DNA of 64,000 nucleotides from positions 113,457 through 177,456 of the forward strand of contig CAYQXY010000003.1 of assembly GCA_964421595.1 (NCBI GenBank), in the 5' to 3' direction. This stretch comes from PXAP01 sp964421595 (GTDB lineage Bacteria; Bacteroidota; Bacteroidia; Bacteroidales; PUMT01). The position numbers and the translations under genes were made by a program. Numbering within the stretch: the first letter of the stretch is position 1; each line of letters starts with the position of its first letter. Under the pieces are notes generated by a model. That model worked only from the letters and a program-made list of their open reading frames with translations. It had not been told where the DNA came from and made no database searches. Below, one piece after another: positions 18,490-27,699 of this stretch.

Positions 18490-19863
18490 ATGCAGGTTAA
18501 CAAAGAAATCAAAGACAGTCTGAATGCAATGATCAGGATCATGGTGGAAAAATCCGATTATGAGCAGGAAGTAAATGATAAGCTCAAAGATTACAAGAAA
18601 AAAGCCAATATGCCCGGATTCAGGCCCGGAATGGTTCCGATGGGCATGATTCGCCGCATGTATTATAAGCCTGTGCTGCTTGAAGAGATCAACAGGCTTG
18701 TATCTGAATCGCTGACTAAGTTCATAGAAACCGAAAAACTTAATATACTTGGCGAACCACTTACCAGTCGCGATGAACAGAAACAAATTGACTTTGATAA
18801 CCAGGATGAGTTTGAATTTGTTTTTGAGGTTGGGCTGGCCCCTGAAATAAAAGTTAGCATAACTAAGGAAGACAAACTTCCCTATTACAGGATTGATGTT
18901 GATAAGGATCTTCTTGACAAACACGCCGACAGCTATGCAAACCGCTACGGGGAGATGTCTCAGGGGGAAACGGTGGAGCCGGAGGATGTGATCAAGGGTC
19001 ATCTTAGTCAGCTGACCGATGATGGAGAGATAATTGAAGATGGTATAAGCACCGAAGATGCCACCCTTTCAATGAGAGTTATAAAAGATGAAGAGATCAA
19101 AAACCAGCTTACCGGATCGAAAACCGGTGATATAATACAGATAGATCTCAGAAAAGCATATCCCAATGATACTGAACTGTCTCAAATGCTGAAAATCGAA
19201 AAAGAGGAGCTGGAGAACCAGCCGATGAATTTTCAGCTTACCATTGGTGAGATATCCCGCTGGAAAAAGGCCGAGGTTAACCAGGAGTTTTTTGATAAAG
19301 CTTTCGGCGAAGGAGAAGTAAGTTCTGAAGAGGAGTTCAGGAATAAATTAAAGGAAGAGATAGAAAAGGCTTATGCACAGAACAGCGATTATAAATTATT
19401 CCTTGATACTAAAGAGAAGATGACGGGAAAGGTAGAGGCCGAACTTCCGGAAAAATTTATCAAACGCTGGCTGCTTGAATCAAATGAAGGCAAACTGACT
19501 GAGGAAGATCTGGAAAAGGATTTCTCAAAGGTCAGAACTGACCTTAAGTGGCAGCTGATACAGGACAAGCTGATAAAGCAGTTTGAGTTAAAGGTTGAGC
19601 CTGCTGAGGTTGAAGAACTTGCCAGGCAGCAGATCATGATGCAGTTCCAGCAATACGGAATGGCAAATATACCGGAAGAACACCTGACCAGCTATGCAGG
19701 TGAAATGCTTAAAAAAGAGCAGGAGAGAAGAAGGCTGTACGAACAAAAATTCCAGGAAAAAATAACTGAACTGGTTAAGGCTGAGGTGACCCTCGAAGAA
19801 AAGAAGGTCAAGGAAGAGGAATTTGCCAAACTGTTCGAAACGGCAGAAAAAGAGCAGGAATAA
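18490..19863 (+). CDS. tig: trigger factor (ribosome-bound chaperone)
   Basis: The 457-residue product has the ribosome-docking signature GFRPG (NMPGFRPGMVP, about residues 39-49) in the N-terminal domain, an FKBP-like middle domain (about 140-250) and a long helical C-terminal chaperone domain rich in Glu and Lys. The middle domain is divergent from the classical peptidyl-prolyl isomerase and carries an insertion near PNDTELSQ, common in Bacteroidota trigger factors, so isomerase activity is doubtful. It folds nascent chains at the ribosome exit. The neighbours clpP and clpX form the order found in many bacteria. Length fits. Confidence 0.95.
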   Translation: MQVNKEIKDSLNAMIRIMVEKSDYEQEVNDKLKDYKKKANMPGFRPGMVPMGMIRRMYYKPVLLEEINRLVSESLTKFIETEKLNILGEPLTSRDEQKQIDFDNQDEFEFVFEVGLAPEIKVSITKEDKLPYYRIDVDKDLLDKHADSYANRYGEMSQGETVEPEDVIKGHLSQLTDDGEIIEDGISTEDATLSMRVIKDEEIKNQLTGSKTGDIIQIDLRKAYPNDTELSQMLKIEKEELENQPMNFQLTIGEISRWKKAEVNQEFFDKAFGEGEVSSEEEFRNKLKEEIEKAYAQNSDYKLFLDTKEKMTGKVEAELPEKFIKRWLLESNEGKLTEEDLEKDFSKVRTDLKWQLIQDKLIKQFELKVEPAEVEELARQQIMMQFQQYGMANIPEEHLTSYAGEMLKKEQERRRLYEQKFQEKITELVKAEVTLEEKKVKEEEFAKLFETAEKEQE

Positions 19864-20002
19864 ATCTCTGACACCATATATGCAGGTTTGCAGCGTTCAG
19901 GATATCCTCTCCCGGCCTGACTGAAACAAATTGTGATTGCTTAAATGATTATCATATTTCTTTATTAATTTTACAAAAGCATAAAATTAAACCTATTATC
20001 AA

Positions 20003-20689
20003 ATGAGCAAACAAAACGATTTCCGCAAATACGCAACAGGCCACCTGGGAATGAGTGGTGCAAGAATTGACGGATACCAGTCACTGGTTAATTCATATAT
20101 TTCTCCAACAATCATCGAGGAAAGGCAGTTAAATATAGCCTCAATGGATGTTTTCTCCCGTCTCATGATGGACAGAATAATTTTCCTCGGCCTTGGAATT
20201 GACGATTACGTTGCCAACATAGTGCAGGCGCAGTTACTATACCTTGAATCGTCCGATCCCGCAAAGGATATCCAGATCTACATAAACAGTCCCGGAGGTT
20301 CAGTACATGCCGGTCTTGGTATTTATGATACAATGCAATATATAGGTTCCGATGTGGCTACCATCTGTACAGGAATGGCCGCTTCAATGTCTGCAGTTAT
20401 ACTTACTGCTGGTGCAAAAGGTAAACGTTCTGCCCTTACACATTCAAGAATGATGATCCACCAGCCAATGGGCGGAGCGCAGGGACAGGTTGCCGATATA
20501 GAAATAACCGTTCGCGAGATTATCAAACTGAAAAAAGAGTTGTATGATATTATTGCATTTCATACGGGAAATCCTTACGATAAAGTTGAAAAAGACTCAG
20601 ACCGCGATTACTGGATGACTGCCGAAGAAGGAAAAAAATACGGAATGATTGATGAGGTTTTAACCAGGAATGTCAAAAAAACAAAGTGA
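20003..20689 (+). CDS. clpP: ATP-dependent Clp protease proteolytic subunit ClpP
   Basis: The 228-residue protein is a serine protease that forms two heptameric rings and degrades proteins fed by ClpX. The catalytic triad is complete: Ser128 in GMAASMSA, His153 in MIHQP, and Asp198 in EKDSD. The N-terminal extension of about 30 residues before the mature region is slightly longer than in E. coli and would be removed on maturation. It lies between tig and clpX and ends with a strong terminator, so clpX has its own promoter. Confidence 0.98.
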   Translation: MSKQNDFRKYATGHLGMSGARIDGYQSLVNSYISPTIIEERQLNIASMDVFSRLMMDRIIFLGLGIDDYVANIVQAQLLYLESSDPAKDIQIYINSPGGSVHAGLGIYDTMQYIGSDVATICTGMAASMSAVILTAGAKGKRSALTHSRMMIHQPMGGAQGQVADIEITVREIIKLKKELYDIIAFHTGNPYDKVEKDSDRDYWMTAEEGKKYGMIDEVLTRNVKKTK

Positions 20690-20709
20690 CCCTGTGTATA
20701 ATATTTAAA

Positions 20710-20740
20710 AACCGCATCAATAGCAGATGCGGTTTTTTTT
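20710..20740 (+). terminator. terminator of clpP
   Basis: AACCGCATC (20710-20718) and GATGCGGTT (20726-20734) pair perfectly with a 7-base loop, and eight T follow (20733-20740). Confidence 0.93.
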
Positions 20741-20778
20741 GTTAAAATAAAAAAATTCCGAATTCATTGAAAATTAAT

Positions 20779-20786
20779 TAAATTTG
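20779..20786 (+). promoter_or_regulatory. candidate -7 box of clpX
   Basis: TAAATTTG fits TAnnTTTG and lies between the clpP terminator and the clpX start; no clear -33 box at the usual distance. The leader would be about 35 bases. Confidence 0.5.
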
Positions 20787-20829
20787 CAGTCCCTGATCCA
20801 AATTGATGAAAGATTAAAAAGTTTATTAC

Positions 20830-22068
20830 ATGGTAAATGAAAGAAAACCTGAAAAATGTTCATTTTGCGGCAGGAGCAAGAAAGAGACCAACCTGCTTAT
20901 TGCGGGAGTATCAGGACATATTTGCGATAGCTGCGCTGAGCAGGCATACGGAATTGTAAAAGAAGAGGTTAAATCAAAAGCTGACATTGACCTTAAGCAT
21001 ATCAAGTTACTGAAACCTGTTGAAATAAAGCAGTTCCTTGATCAGTATGTCATAGGTCAGAACGATGCAAAGAAATTTCTTTCGGTTGCTGTTTACAACC
21101 ACTACAAAAGACTTATGCAATCTAATCATCGTGATGACCAGGATGTTGAAATTGAAAAATCAAATATAATTCTCGTAGGTGAAACCGGTACCGGGAAGAC
21201 CCTCCTTGCCAGGACAATAGCCCGGATGCTGCATGTTCCGTTCACGATTGTCGATGCAACGGTCCTCACCGAAGCAGGTTATGTAGGTGAAGATATCGAA
21301 AGTATTCTCACCCGCCTGCTGCAGGTTGCCGATTACAATGTTGAATCGGCTGAAAGGGGGATTGTGTTTATTGATGAACTGGATAAGATTGCAAGAAAAA
21401 GTGATAACCCTTCGATTACACGGGATGTCAGCGGAGAAGGCGTCCAGCAGGGACTGCTAAAGCTCCTTGAGGGATCAGTGGTAAATGTTCCGCCTCAGGG
21501 CGGACGTAAGCATCCTGATCAGAAAATGATTCCCGTTAATACCAAAAATATTCTTTTCATCTGTGGCGGAGCATTCGACGGAATCGAGAAAAAAATTGCC
21601 ATGCGTTTAAATACAAGGGTTGTCGGATATACAGCCAGTGTAAAATCAGAGCAGGTCGATCGGGAAAATCTTCTTCAGTATATTGCCCCCCAGGATCTGA
21701 AGTCATTCGGACTTATTCCCGAGATCATTGGTCGGCTTCCGGTGCTCACATACCTGAATCCACTTGACAGAGATACTCTTCGTGCAATACTGACTGAACC
21801 AAAAAATTCTCTTATTAAACAATATACCAAACTCTTCAAGATGGATGCCATAAATCTGGAGATAGATGAGGATGTACTTGAGTATATTGTTGACAAGGCA
21901 ATTGAATTTAAACTTGGTGCACGCGGATTACGGTCAATATGCGAAGCCATAATGATAGACCCGATGTTTGATATGCCCTCAGGAGAAGATGGGGAGCTTC
22001 GTATAGACCTGAAGTTTGCGCAGGCAAAACTGGAAAAGATCAATTTCAAAAAGCTTAAGGTTGCCTGA
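20830..22068 (+). CDS. clpX: ATP-dependent Clp protease ATP-binding subunit ClpX
   Basis: The 412-residue AAA+ unfoldase recognises tagged substrates and passes them to ClpP. The N-terminal zinc domain has Cys10, Cys13, Cys32 and Cys35. Walker A is GETGTGKT (117-124) and Walker B is VFIDELDK; the pore loop (GYVGED) and the sensor region (LGARGLR, Arg sensor 2) are in place. The IGF-like ClpP-binding loop region lies in the segment after Walker B. Length is typical. Confidence 0.98.
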   Translation: MVNERKPEKCSFCGRSKKETNLLIAGVSGHICDSCAEQAYGIVKEEVKSKADIDLKHIKLLKPVEIKQFLDQYVIGQNDAKKFLSVAVYNHYKRLMQSNHRDDQDVEIEKSNIILVGETGTGKTLLARTIARMLHVPFTIVDATVLTEAGYVGEDIESILTRLLQVADYNVESAERGIVFIDELDKIARKSDNPSITRDVSGEGVQQGLLKLLEGSVVNVPPQGGRKHPDQKMIPVNTKNILFICGGAFDGIEKKIAMRLNTRVVGYTASVKSEQVDRENLLQYIAPQDLKSFGLIPEIIGRLPVLTYLNPLDRDTLRAILTEPKNSLIKQYTKLFKMDAINLEIDEDVLEYIVDKAIEFKLGARGLRSICEAIMIDPMFDMPSGEDGELRIDLKFAQAKLEKINFKKLKVA

Positions 22069-22079
22069 ATTTGAGCTGA

Positions 22080-22100
22080 ACCGGAACCGGTCCTTTTTTT
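22080..22100 (+). terminator. weak terminator of clpX
   Basis: ACCGGAACCGGT can form a 4-base-pair stem with a 4-base loop just before a run of seven T. The short stem makes this a weak candidate. Confidence 0.4.
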
Positions 22101-22340
22101 AGCCATAAATATTTTTAAGATCATTGTATCATTGAAGTTCGGAATAAACCGGTGATAACCCTGCTGTATGGATTTCCTGCGCTGAATTTTGACGGTTCAC
22201 AGCAGATATTTAATGGGTAATGCAGTTCTTCGGACAAATTATGAACCCGGTTACCTGATTTTTTAACCTGTCGATTGTTTATTGTCAGATATCCGGAGTT
22301 TTATTATCTGCTGCAGACAGTCCCCAACGAACCTTTTTGT

Positions 22341-23114
22341 ATGTTTCCGGTAAAACCCAAAAAAAACCTTGGCCAGCATTTTCTTTCTGACAGGAACATT
22401 GCCCGAAAAATAACCGATTCCCTTAGCTGCAGAGGATATGACCAGGTTGTGGAGATTGGCCCCGGGATGGGCATCCTTACTGAATTCCTTCTTGAAAATA
22501 ATAATTTCACCAGTGCGCTGATTGAGATAGACAGAGAATCGGCAGAATATTTAAGAGAACGATTTCCGGACATTTCTGATAAAATTTCGGAACAGGATAT
22601 TCTTCAATATTCGTTTAGCCTGAATTATAACAGGCCGGTCGCAGTTATAGGCAATTTTCCCTATAATATTTCCAGCCAGATATTTTTTAGAATACTAGAA
22701 AACAGAAACCTTGTTATCGAAATTGTATGTATGCTTCAGAAAGAGGTGGCAGAAAGGATAACTTCACCCCCGGGCTCAAAAGTTTATGGAATTCTGAGTG
22801 TGCTGCTGCAGGCATATTATGATACTGAACTGCTCTTTAAAGTAGGCCCCGGGGTTTTCACCCCCCCCCCGAAGGTTCAATCGGCAGTAATCAGGCTAAC
22901 GAGGAAAACAAACTATAAACTTGATTGTAATGAGGAATTGTTTTTTAAATTTGTAAAAGCTGGTTTTAACCAGAGAAGGAAAATGCTGCGCAACTCACTT
23001 GCAGGTTTTCTAAAGGATAAGAATGCCGGTTTTGAACTCCTGTCCAAAAGACCAGAACAACTCGGGGTGCAGGAATTTGTCACCCTGACAAATTATATAG
23101 AATCAACCTTCTAA
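22341..23114 (+). CDS. rsmA: 16S rRNA dimethyladenosine transferase (KsgA)
   Basis: I choose the ATG at 22341 because the product then begins MFPVKPKKNLGQHFL, the standard start of RsmA/KsgA; the frame is open upstream to a TTG at 22275. The 257-residue enzyme dimethylates two adjacent adenines near the 3' end of 16S rRNA using S-adenosylmethionine. Motifs: SAM loop GPGMGIL (about residues 41-47) and catalytic NFPY (about 107-110, in the place of NLPY). The conserved FTPPPKVQS segment is encoded across ten consecutive C bases (22861-22870), a slippage-prone tract; the frame is intact here. The gene lies 11 bases upstream of mgtE and the two are probably cotranscribed. Confidence 0.95.
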   Translation: MFPVKPKKNLGQHFLSDRNIARKITDSLSCRGYDQVVEIGPGMGILTEFLLENNNFTSALIEIDRESAEYLRERFPDISDKISEQDILQYSFSLNYNRPVAVIGNFPYNISSQIFFRILENRNLVIEIVCMLQKEVAERITSPPGSKVYGILSVLLQAYYDTELLFKVGPGVFTPPPKVQSAVIRLTRKTNYKLDCNEELFFKFVKAGFNQRRKMLRNSLAGFLKDKNAGFELLSKRPEQLGVQEFVTLTNYIESTF

Positions 23115-23125
23115 AATTAAATATC

Positions 23126-24484
23126 GTGCAATTTGAATTAAACCGCGAATATATTGAACTGCTGCGAGATCATATTGAGCAGGATCAAAAGGAAGCTGTC
23201 CTTGAACACCTGGTAGAACTTCATTCGGCCGATATTGCTGAAATATATACCAGGCTTGACGACGATAACGGAAAATATCTGTTCACACTGCTTGATAATG
23301 AAACTGCAGCAGATGTGCTTATTGAACTGGATATTGATGAGCGAAAAAGGGTCCTGAAGAATCTCCCGGGTAAATTTATAGCTCAGCATCTTATCAACCA
23401 TATGGATACCGATGATGCTGCCGATGTCCTGGGTGAACTTTCAAATGAAAGGAAGGAAGAAGTACTCTCCCAGATGGGTGATGTTGAACATGCCGGCGAC
23501 ATTGTTGACCTGCTTTCCTACGATGAGGATACCGCAGGGGGATTGATGGCCAAGGAGCTTATAAAGGTGAATGAGAACTGGGATGTTGTTACAAGTATCA
23601 GGGAGATGAGAATTCAGGCCTTGGATGTTGATGAAGTATATTTCGTGTATGTTGTCGACAATTACGGGATGCTTAAAGGGACCCTGTCGCTGAAAAAGCT
23701 CCTTCTCAGTTCCAGGCATTCCGAAATAGCAGACCTTTTAAATGCCGATGTTATATCGGTCAGAACTGATACACCCTCAGAAGAGGTGGCAAATATCATG
23801 CATAAATACGATCTTGTAGCATTGCCGGTTGTCGATCAGATAGGACGCCTTGCGGGCAGGATTACCATTGATGACGTGATGGATGTGATGAAGGAGGAAG
23901 CCGAAAAGGATTATCAGCTGATTGCGGGTATATCTGAAGACATTGAGGCGGGTGACAAAGTATGGGTACTGACAAGAGCACGGCTTCCCTGGTTGCTGGT
24001 CGGACTTACCGGGGGAATATTTGTTTCACAAATCGTTGGGGTATTTGAGGGAGATCTTGGAATATACCCTGAGATGGCATTTTTTATGCCACTTATTGCT
24101 GCAACTGCCGGTAATGTAGGTGTTCAATCCTCTTCGATAGTAGTTCAGGGACTGGCAAACCAGAGCATTCAGCTATCAAAAACCTTCAGGCGGATAATGA
24201 AGGAGTTTTCCGTAGCATTGCTGAACGGGCTCACCCTTGCGGGGATAATGCTTGGATACAATATATTGATCAGCACCTCCCTCGCTTTGACTTTTACAGT
24301 AAGTGCCGCACTATTTTCGGTAATTCTTTTTGCCTCACTTTTTGGCACCTTTGTACCGCTGTTGCTCGATAAATTTAAAATCGACCCTGCACTTGCAACC
24401 GGGCCGTTCATTACAACCAGCAACGACATCATGGGACTGATAATCTACTTTATGATAGGCAGGTATTTTTATGCAGTTTTATAG
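23126..24484 (+). CDS. mgtE: magnesium transporter MgtE
   Basis: The 452-residue product starts at a GTG (23126), the only in-frame start near the expected N terminus. The order is MgtE N domain (helical repeats rich in Asp and Glu, about residues 1-125), two CBS domains (about 130-255), a linking helix, and five transmembrane helices (about 275-450). The conserved pore segment with GNVGVQSS is present, as are FITTSNDIMG and other lining residues. MgtE is a magnesium-gated channel for Mg2+ entry; the cytoplasmic domain closes the channel when Mg2+ is high. Follows rsmA by 11 bases. Confidence 0.96.
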   Translation: MQFELNREYIELLRDHIEQDQKEAVLEHLVELHSADIAEIYTRLDDDNGKYLFTLLDNETAADVLIELDIDERKRVLKNLPGKFIAQHLINHMDTDDAADVLGELSNERKEEVLSQMGDVEHAGDIVDLLSYDEDTAGGLMAKELIKVNENWDVVTSIREMRIQALDVDEVYFVYVVDNYGMLKGTLSLKKLLLSSRHSEIADLLNADVISVRTDTPSEEVANIMHKYDLVALPVVDQIGRLAGRITIDDVMDVMKEEAEKDYQLIAGISEDIEAGDKVWVLTRARLPWLLVGLTGGIFVSQIVGVFEGDLGIYPEMAFFMPLIAATAGNVGVQSSSIVVQGLANQSIQLSKTFRRIMKEFSVALLNGLTLAGIMLGYNILISTSLALTFTVSAALFSVILFASLFGTFVPLLLDKFKIDPALATGPFITTSNDIMGLIIYFMIGRYFYAVL

Positions 24485-24568
24485 AAATTCCGGTATGTTG
24501 CCTGGTTAATACTTAATTTTTACCAGCTCAGACATCTGGCAACAACCTTGCCGGGAAACAATAGTTAA

Positions 24569-24584
24569 GGCAGGTTAACCTGCC
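24569..24584. repeat. perfect 16-base palindrome
   Basis: GGCAGGTTAACCTGCC is a perfect palindrome with no spacer, in the 224-base gap between the convergent mgtE and MacB-like genes. It could be a protein-binding site or chance. Confidence 0.6.
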
Positions 24585-24643
24585 GACATACCGGCACTGC
24601 ATAAGGCTTTCAGGCTTCCTTAAAAGACCGTTGAGATAACAAT

Positions 24644-24694
24644 GGCACCGGGCATACCGGTCAATTCAACTGATTAACCTGAAAACCCGGTGCC
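24644..24694 (-). terminator. hairpin in convergent gap, possible terminator
   Basis: GGCACCGGG (24644-24652) and CCCGGTGCC (24686-24694) pair perfectly around a 33-base loop. It lies just after the stop codon of the minus-strand permease gene. No strong T run follows on either strand. Confidence 0.45.
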
Positions 24695-24708
24695 GGGATA
24701 ATTAAGTT

Positions 24709-25959
24709 TTAAAAAGTATTATTTATAGCCTCAACCGGATTCAGGCGCGAGGCGCTGTAGGCAGGCGCATAACCGGCAATTACACCAATAATGGCCGATA
24801 CAAAAAGTCCCAGGCCAATGTTCTTTAATGTCAGGGTTATCGTAAACTCCGATAAAGTTGATACCAGCACCGTACCGGCAAAAATCAGTATTAACCCGAG
24901 CGCACCCCCTACAACAGCAAGTAATACAGACTCATAGAGAAACTGTAGGAGTATGAAATAATTCTTTGCCCCGAGCGATTTCTGTATACCAATTATGTTT
25001 GTACGTTCCTTTACTGAAACAAACATTATATTGGCAATGCCAAAACCTCCGACAAGGATTGAGAATCCACCAATTATCCATCCAACAAGATTTATCATAA
25101 CAAATATCCCATCAAGTCCCTGCGATATCATGCTTGCCTGATTCAGGGAGAAATTATCATCTACGGCGGGTTTTAACCTGCGGGAAGATCTTAAAACAAA
25201 ACGCAATTCGTCAATCATTTCCTGGGTTGCAACATCCGGAAGTGCCTTTACCATTATCATTGGATTTAACCGGTCTGAGCGGATATTTACGATAGTGCGC
25301 GCATAATTAAGAGGAAGCAGGATCATCTCATCAAGGCTGCCGCCCCCAATCATATTAGATCCTTCTCTTTGTGCAACTCCGATAACTGTGACCTTTCGTC
25401 CGGAGACCTGTATCTCTTTTCCCACTGGTTCATCATTTCCAAAGAGATTAATTGCAATATCATTGCCCAATATCGCAAGGTTGCGTCCCGCAGTTGATTC
25501 ATAGGGTGAAAAGTATCTTCCCTTTTGTAACTCGAAATGCCGTATATTCTGAAAATCATGTGTATTGGCCCAAATACCGATATTTTCCAGATATGTACTT
25601 CCATATCTGACCAGGCCGCCTGTAGAAACAGAAAAGACCACTCCCTCGGCCAGCCGGGCACGCCGGAGTATTTCATTATAATCACGAAGGTCAGGAACAG
25701 GCCGGCGCATATATACCCACCATGGATAATCTGGTCCAAATGTCCACGGCCATTTCTGGACATAGACAACATCATCCCCCAGAGATGATATGCTGTCGCG
25801 TATATTTCGCTCAAGTGAATCGAGTATCGTAAAAACTGAAATGATGGCAAAAATGCCAATGGTGATACCGAGAAGCGACAATAGCGTACGCAGCTTATTG
25901 CCCATAACTGAAGTATAGGCAAAAACAAAACTCTCTCTTAAAAGCTTAAAAAGTATCAT
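24709..25959 (-). CDS. MacB-like ABC transporter permease (FtsX family)
   Basis: The 416-residue protein has the MacB/LolC-type order: one helix near the N terminus (about residues 20-45), a periplasmic core of about 230 residues, then three helices (about 285-405) of an FtsX domain ending VEAINNTF. Such permeases work with a cytoplasmic ATPase in mechanotransmission, as in macrolide/toxin export or lipoprotein extraction; no cognate ATPase gene lies next to it here, so its partner is encoded elsewhere. The core contains the GNDIAINLFG segment typical of the MacB_PCD domain. Convergent with mgtE, divergent from purH. Confidence 0.9.
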   Translation of the reverse strand: MILFKLLRESFVFAYTSVMGNKLRTLLSLLGITIGIFAIISVFTILDSLERNIRDSISSLGDDVVYVQKWPWTFGPDYPWWVYMRRPVPDLRDYNEILRRARLAEGVVFSVSTGGLVRYGSTYLENIGIWANTHDFQNIRHFELQKGRYFSPYESTAGRNLAILGNDIAINLFGNDEPVGKEIQVSGRKVTVIGVAQREGSNMIGGGSLDEMILLPLNYARTIVNIRSDRLNPMIMVKALPDVATQEMIDELRFVLRSSRRLKPAVDDNFSLNQASMISQGLDGIFVMINLVGWIIGGFSILVGGFGIANIMFVSVKERTNIIGIQKSLGAKNYFILLQFLYESVLLAVVGGALGLILIFAGTVLVSTLSEFTITLTLKNIGLGLFVSAIIGVIAGYAPAYSASRLNPVEAINNTF

Positions 25960-26109
25960 TCCGGGAATTATTTTTTTTATTAAAGTTTTCGGAAAACAAA
26001 CCTACAGAAATTTTTTACAATATTAGCAGAACAACTTAGTATCGTATTGAAAAATAATTTGCTACCCAATATTTGTTTTAATCAAACGTAATATATTTAA
26101 CTTTTTATA

Positions 26110-26117
26110 TAACTTTG
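26110..26117 (+). promoter_or_regulatory. -7 box of the purH-mreBCD operon
   Basis: TAACTTTG fits the Bacteroidota -7 consensus; no TTTG at the normal distance. It lies 24 bases before the chosen purH ATG and inside the longer open frame, which supports the internal ATG start at 26142. Confidence 0.6.
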
Positions 26118-26141
26118 CAAATAAAAATTAATGACCTGTTA

Positions 26142-27668
26142 ATGAGTGAATTAAGAAAAATTAATGCCGCGTTTATTTCAGTATGGCATAAAGATAACCT
26201 GGAGGTTATTGTTAAATCAATTGAAGCACTTGAAATCGCTATCTATTCAACCGGCGGAACAGCTGATTTTATAGAAAAATTAAATGTGCCGGTTACACGG
26301 GTAGAGACCCTGACCGGGTATCCTTCCATATTTGGCGGCCGGGTCAAAACCCTGCATCCCAAAATTTTCGGAGGCATACTGGCAAGGCGGAATTTGAAGG
26401 AAGATATGGATGAGATGGCCAAGTACGGTATTCCACAGGTAGATCTTGTCATTACAGACCTGTATCCCTTCGAAGAGACTGTGGCAAGCGGTGCTAAGGA
26501 TAATGAAATAATTGAAAAAATCGATATTGGCGGTATCTCTCTTATCAGGGCTGCAGCCAAAAATTTTCAGGATGTTCTTGTTATCCCGTCCAGAAACTTT
26601 TATAACGAACTACATGATATATTAAATCTCAGGCAGGGGCAAACGACCCTGCAGGAGAGAAGAAAGATGGCAGGTGAAGCTTTCAGAATTTCATCCGGTT
26701 ATGATACCGCCATTTGCAACTATTTTACAGGCAATGATCCCTCCGGAAAATACTCGGTAACCTATCAAACCGCCAAAGTATTGCGTTATGGTGAAAATCC
26801 CCATCAGAAAGGATGGTATTACAGTGATGGAAAACTCCCGTTCGAGCAGGTCAACGGAAAGGAAATTTCCTACAACAATTTACTTGATATTGATGCAGCT
26901 TCTTCACTAATTGCTGAGTTCAGTGATATAACTTTTGCAATTCTCAAACATAACAATGCTTGCGGACTGGCTTCCGCGGACTCTTTGAAGCAGTCCTGGA
27001 TCAATGCCCTTGCCGGCGATCCTGTTTCAGCTTTTGGCGGCGTACTTGTCACTAACCGCGAAGTGGATCCCGCTACTGCCGAAGAGATAGATAAACTTTT
27101 TTTTGAGGTAATAATCGCTCCCGGCTATACCAGTCAGGCACTTGAAATTTTAAGGAAAAAGAAAAACCGGATTATTCTTGTTAACGACAATATTGAGCTT
27201 CCAATTCAGTTAATAAGGACAGTTGCCGGAGGCATCCTTGTGCAGGACAGGGATACTAAAACAGAGACAGAAAAAGAGATGAAGGTGGTTACGGAGATTT
27301 CTCCCGGCAAAAATGAAATTACAGATCTCATATTTGCAAACAAAATAGTAAAGCATTCCAAATCAAACGCAATTGTGCTGGCCAGAGGCAGCCAGCTGAT
27401 GGGCAGTGGTGTCGGTCAGACTTCAAGGATCGACGCGCTAAAGCAGGCAATTGAAAAAGCCGGAAATTTCGGATTCGACCTTTCGGGTGCTGTTATGGCT
27501 TCAGATGCTTTTTTCCCATTTGCAGATTCTGTCGAAATAGCCTCTAAAGCTGGTATTTCAGCAATAATTCAGCCCGGTGGGTCTGTCAGGGATCAGGAAT
27601 CTATAGATTTATGTAACAAAATGAAGATGAAAATGGTATTTACAGGAACAAGACATTTCAAGCATTAA
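26142..27668 (+). CDS. purH: bifunctional AICAR formyltransferase / IMP cyclohydrolase
   Basis: I place the start at ATG 26142 (MSELRKINAAFISVW), since the longer frame from 26115 overlaps the -7 box. The 508-residue enzyme performs the last two steps of IMP synthesis. The N-terminal methylglyoxal-synthase-like domain has STGGTADF, GGRVKTLHPKI and the IGGISLIRAAAKN segments; the C-terminal AICAR transformylase domain has the LRYGENPHQ and AILKHNNACG segments, with catalytic Lys-His in the latter, and the SDAFFPFADSV/IQPGGSVRD segments near the end. The gene is 31 bases upstream of mreB on the same strand, an order common in this phylum. Confidence 0.98.
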   Translation: MSELRKINAAFISVWHKDNLEVIVKSIEALEIAIYSTGGTADFIEKLNVPVTRVETLTGYPSIFGGRVKTLHPKIFGGILARRNLKEDMDEMAKYGIPQVDLVITDLYPFEETVASGAKDNEIIEKIDIGGISLIRAAAKNFQDVLVIPSRNFYNELHDILNLRQGQTTLQERRKMAGEAFRISSGYDTAICNYFTGNDPSGKYSVTYQTAKVLRYGENPHQKGWYYSDGKLPFEQVNGKEISYNNLLDIDAASSLIAEFSDITFAILKHNNACGLASADSLKQSWINALAGDPVSAFGGVLVTNREVDPATAEEIDKLFFEVIIAPGYTSQALEILRKKKNRIILVNDNIELPIQLIRTVAGGILVQDRDTKTETEKEMKVVTEISPGKNEITDLIFANKIVKHSKSNAIVLARGSQLMGSGVGQTSRIDALKQAIEKAGNFGFDLSGAVMASDAFFPFADSVEIASKAGISAIIQPGGSVRDQESIDLCNKMKMKMVFTGTRHFKH

Positions 27669-27699
27669 AAAAATCAAACAATATAATAAATCACATAAC

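Noticed and set aside
22861..22870. frameshift in rsmA at the C run
   Set aside because: The reading frame is continuous and the motif FTPPPKV is correct, so no frameshift is present in this sequence.
23126..23128. M-box riboswitch upstream of mgtE
   Set aside because: The gap to rsmA is only 11 bases, so there is no room for a leader.
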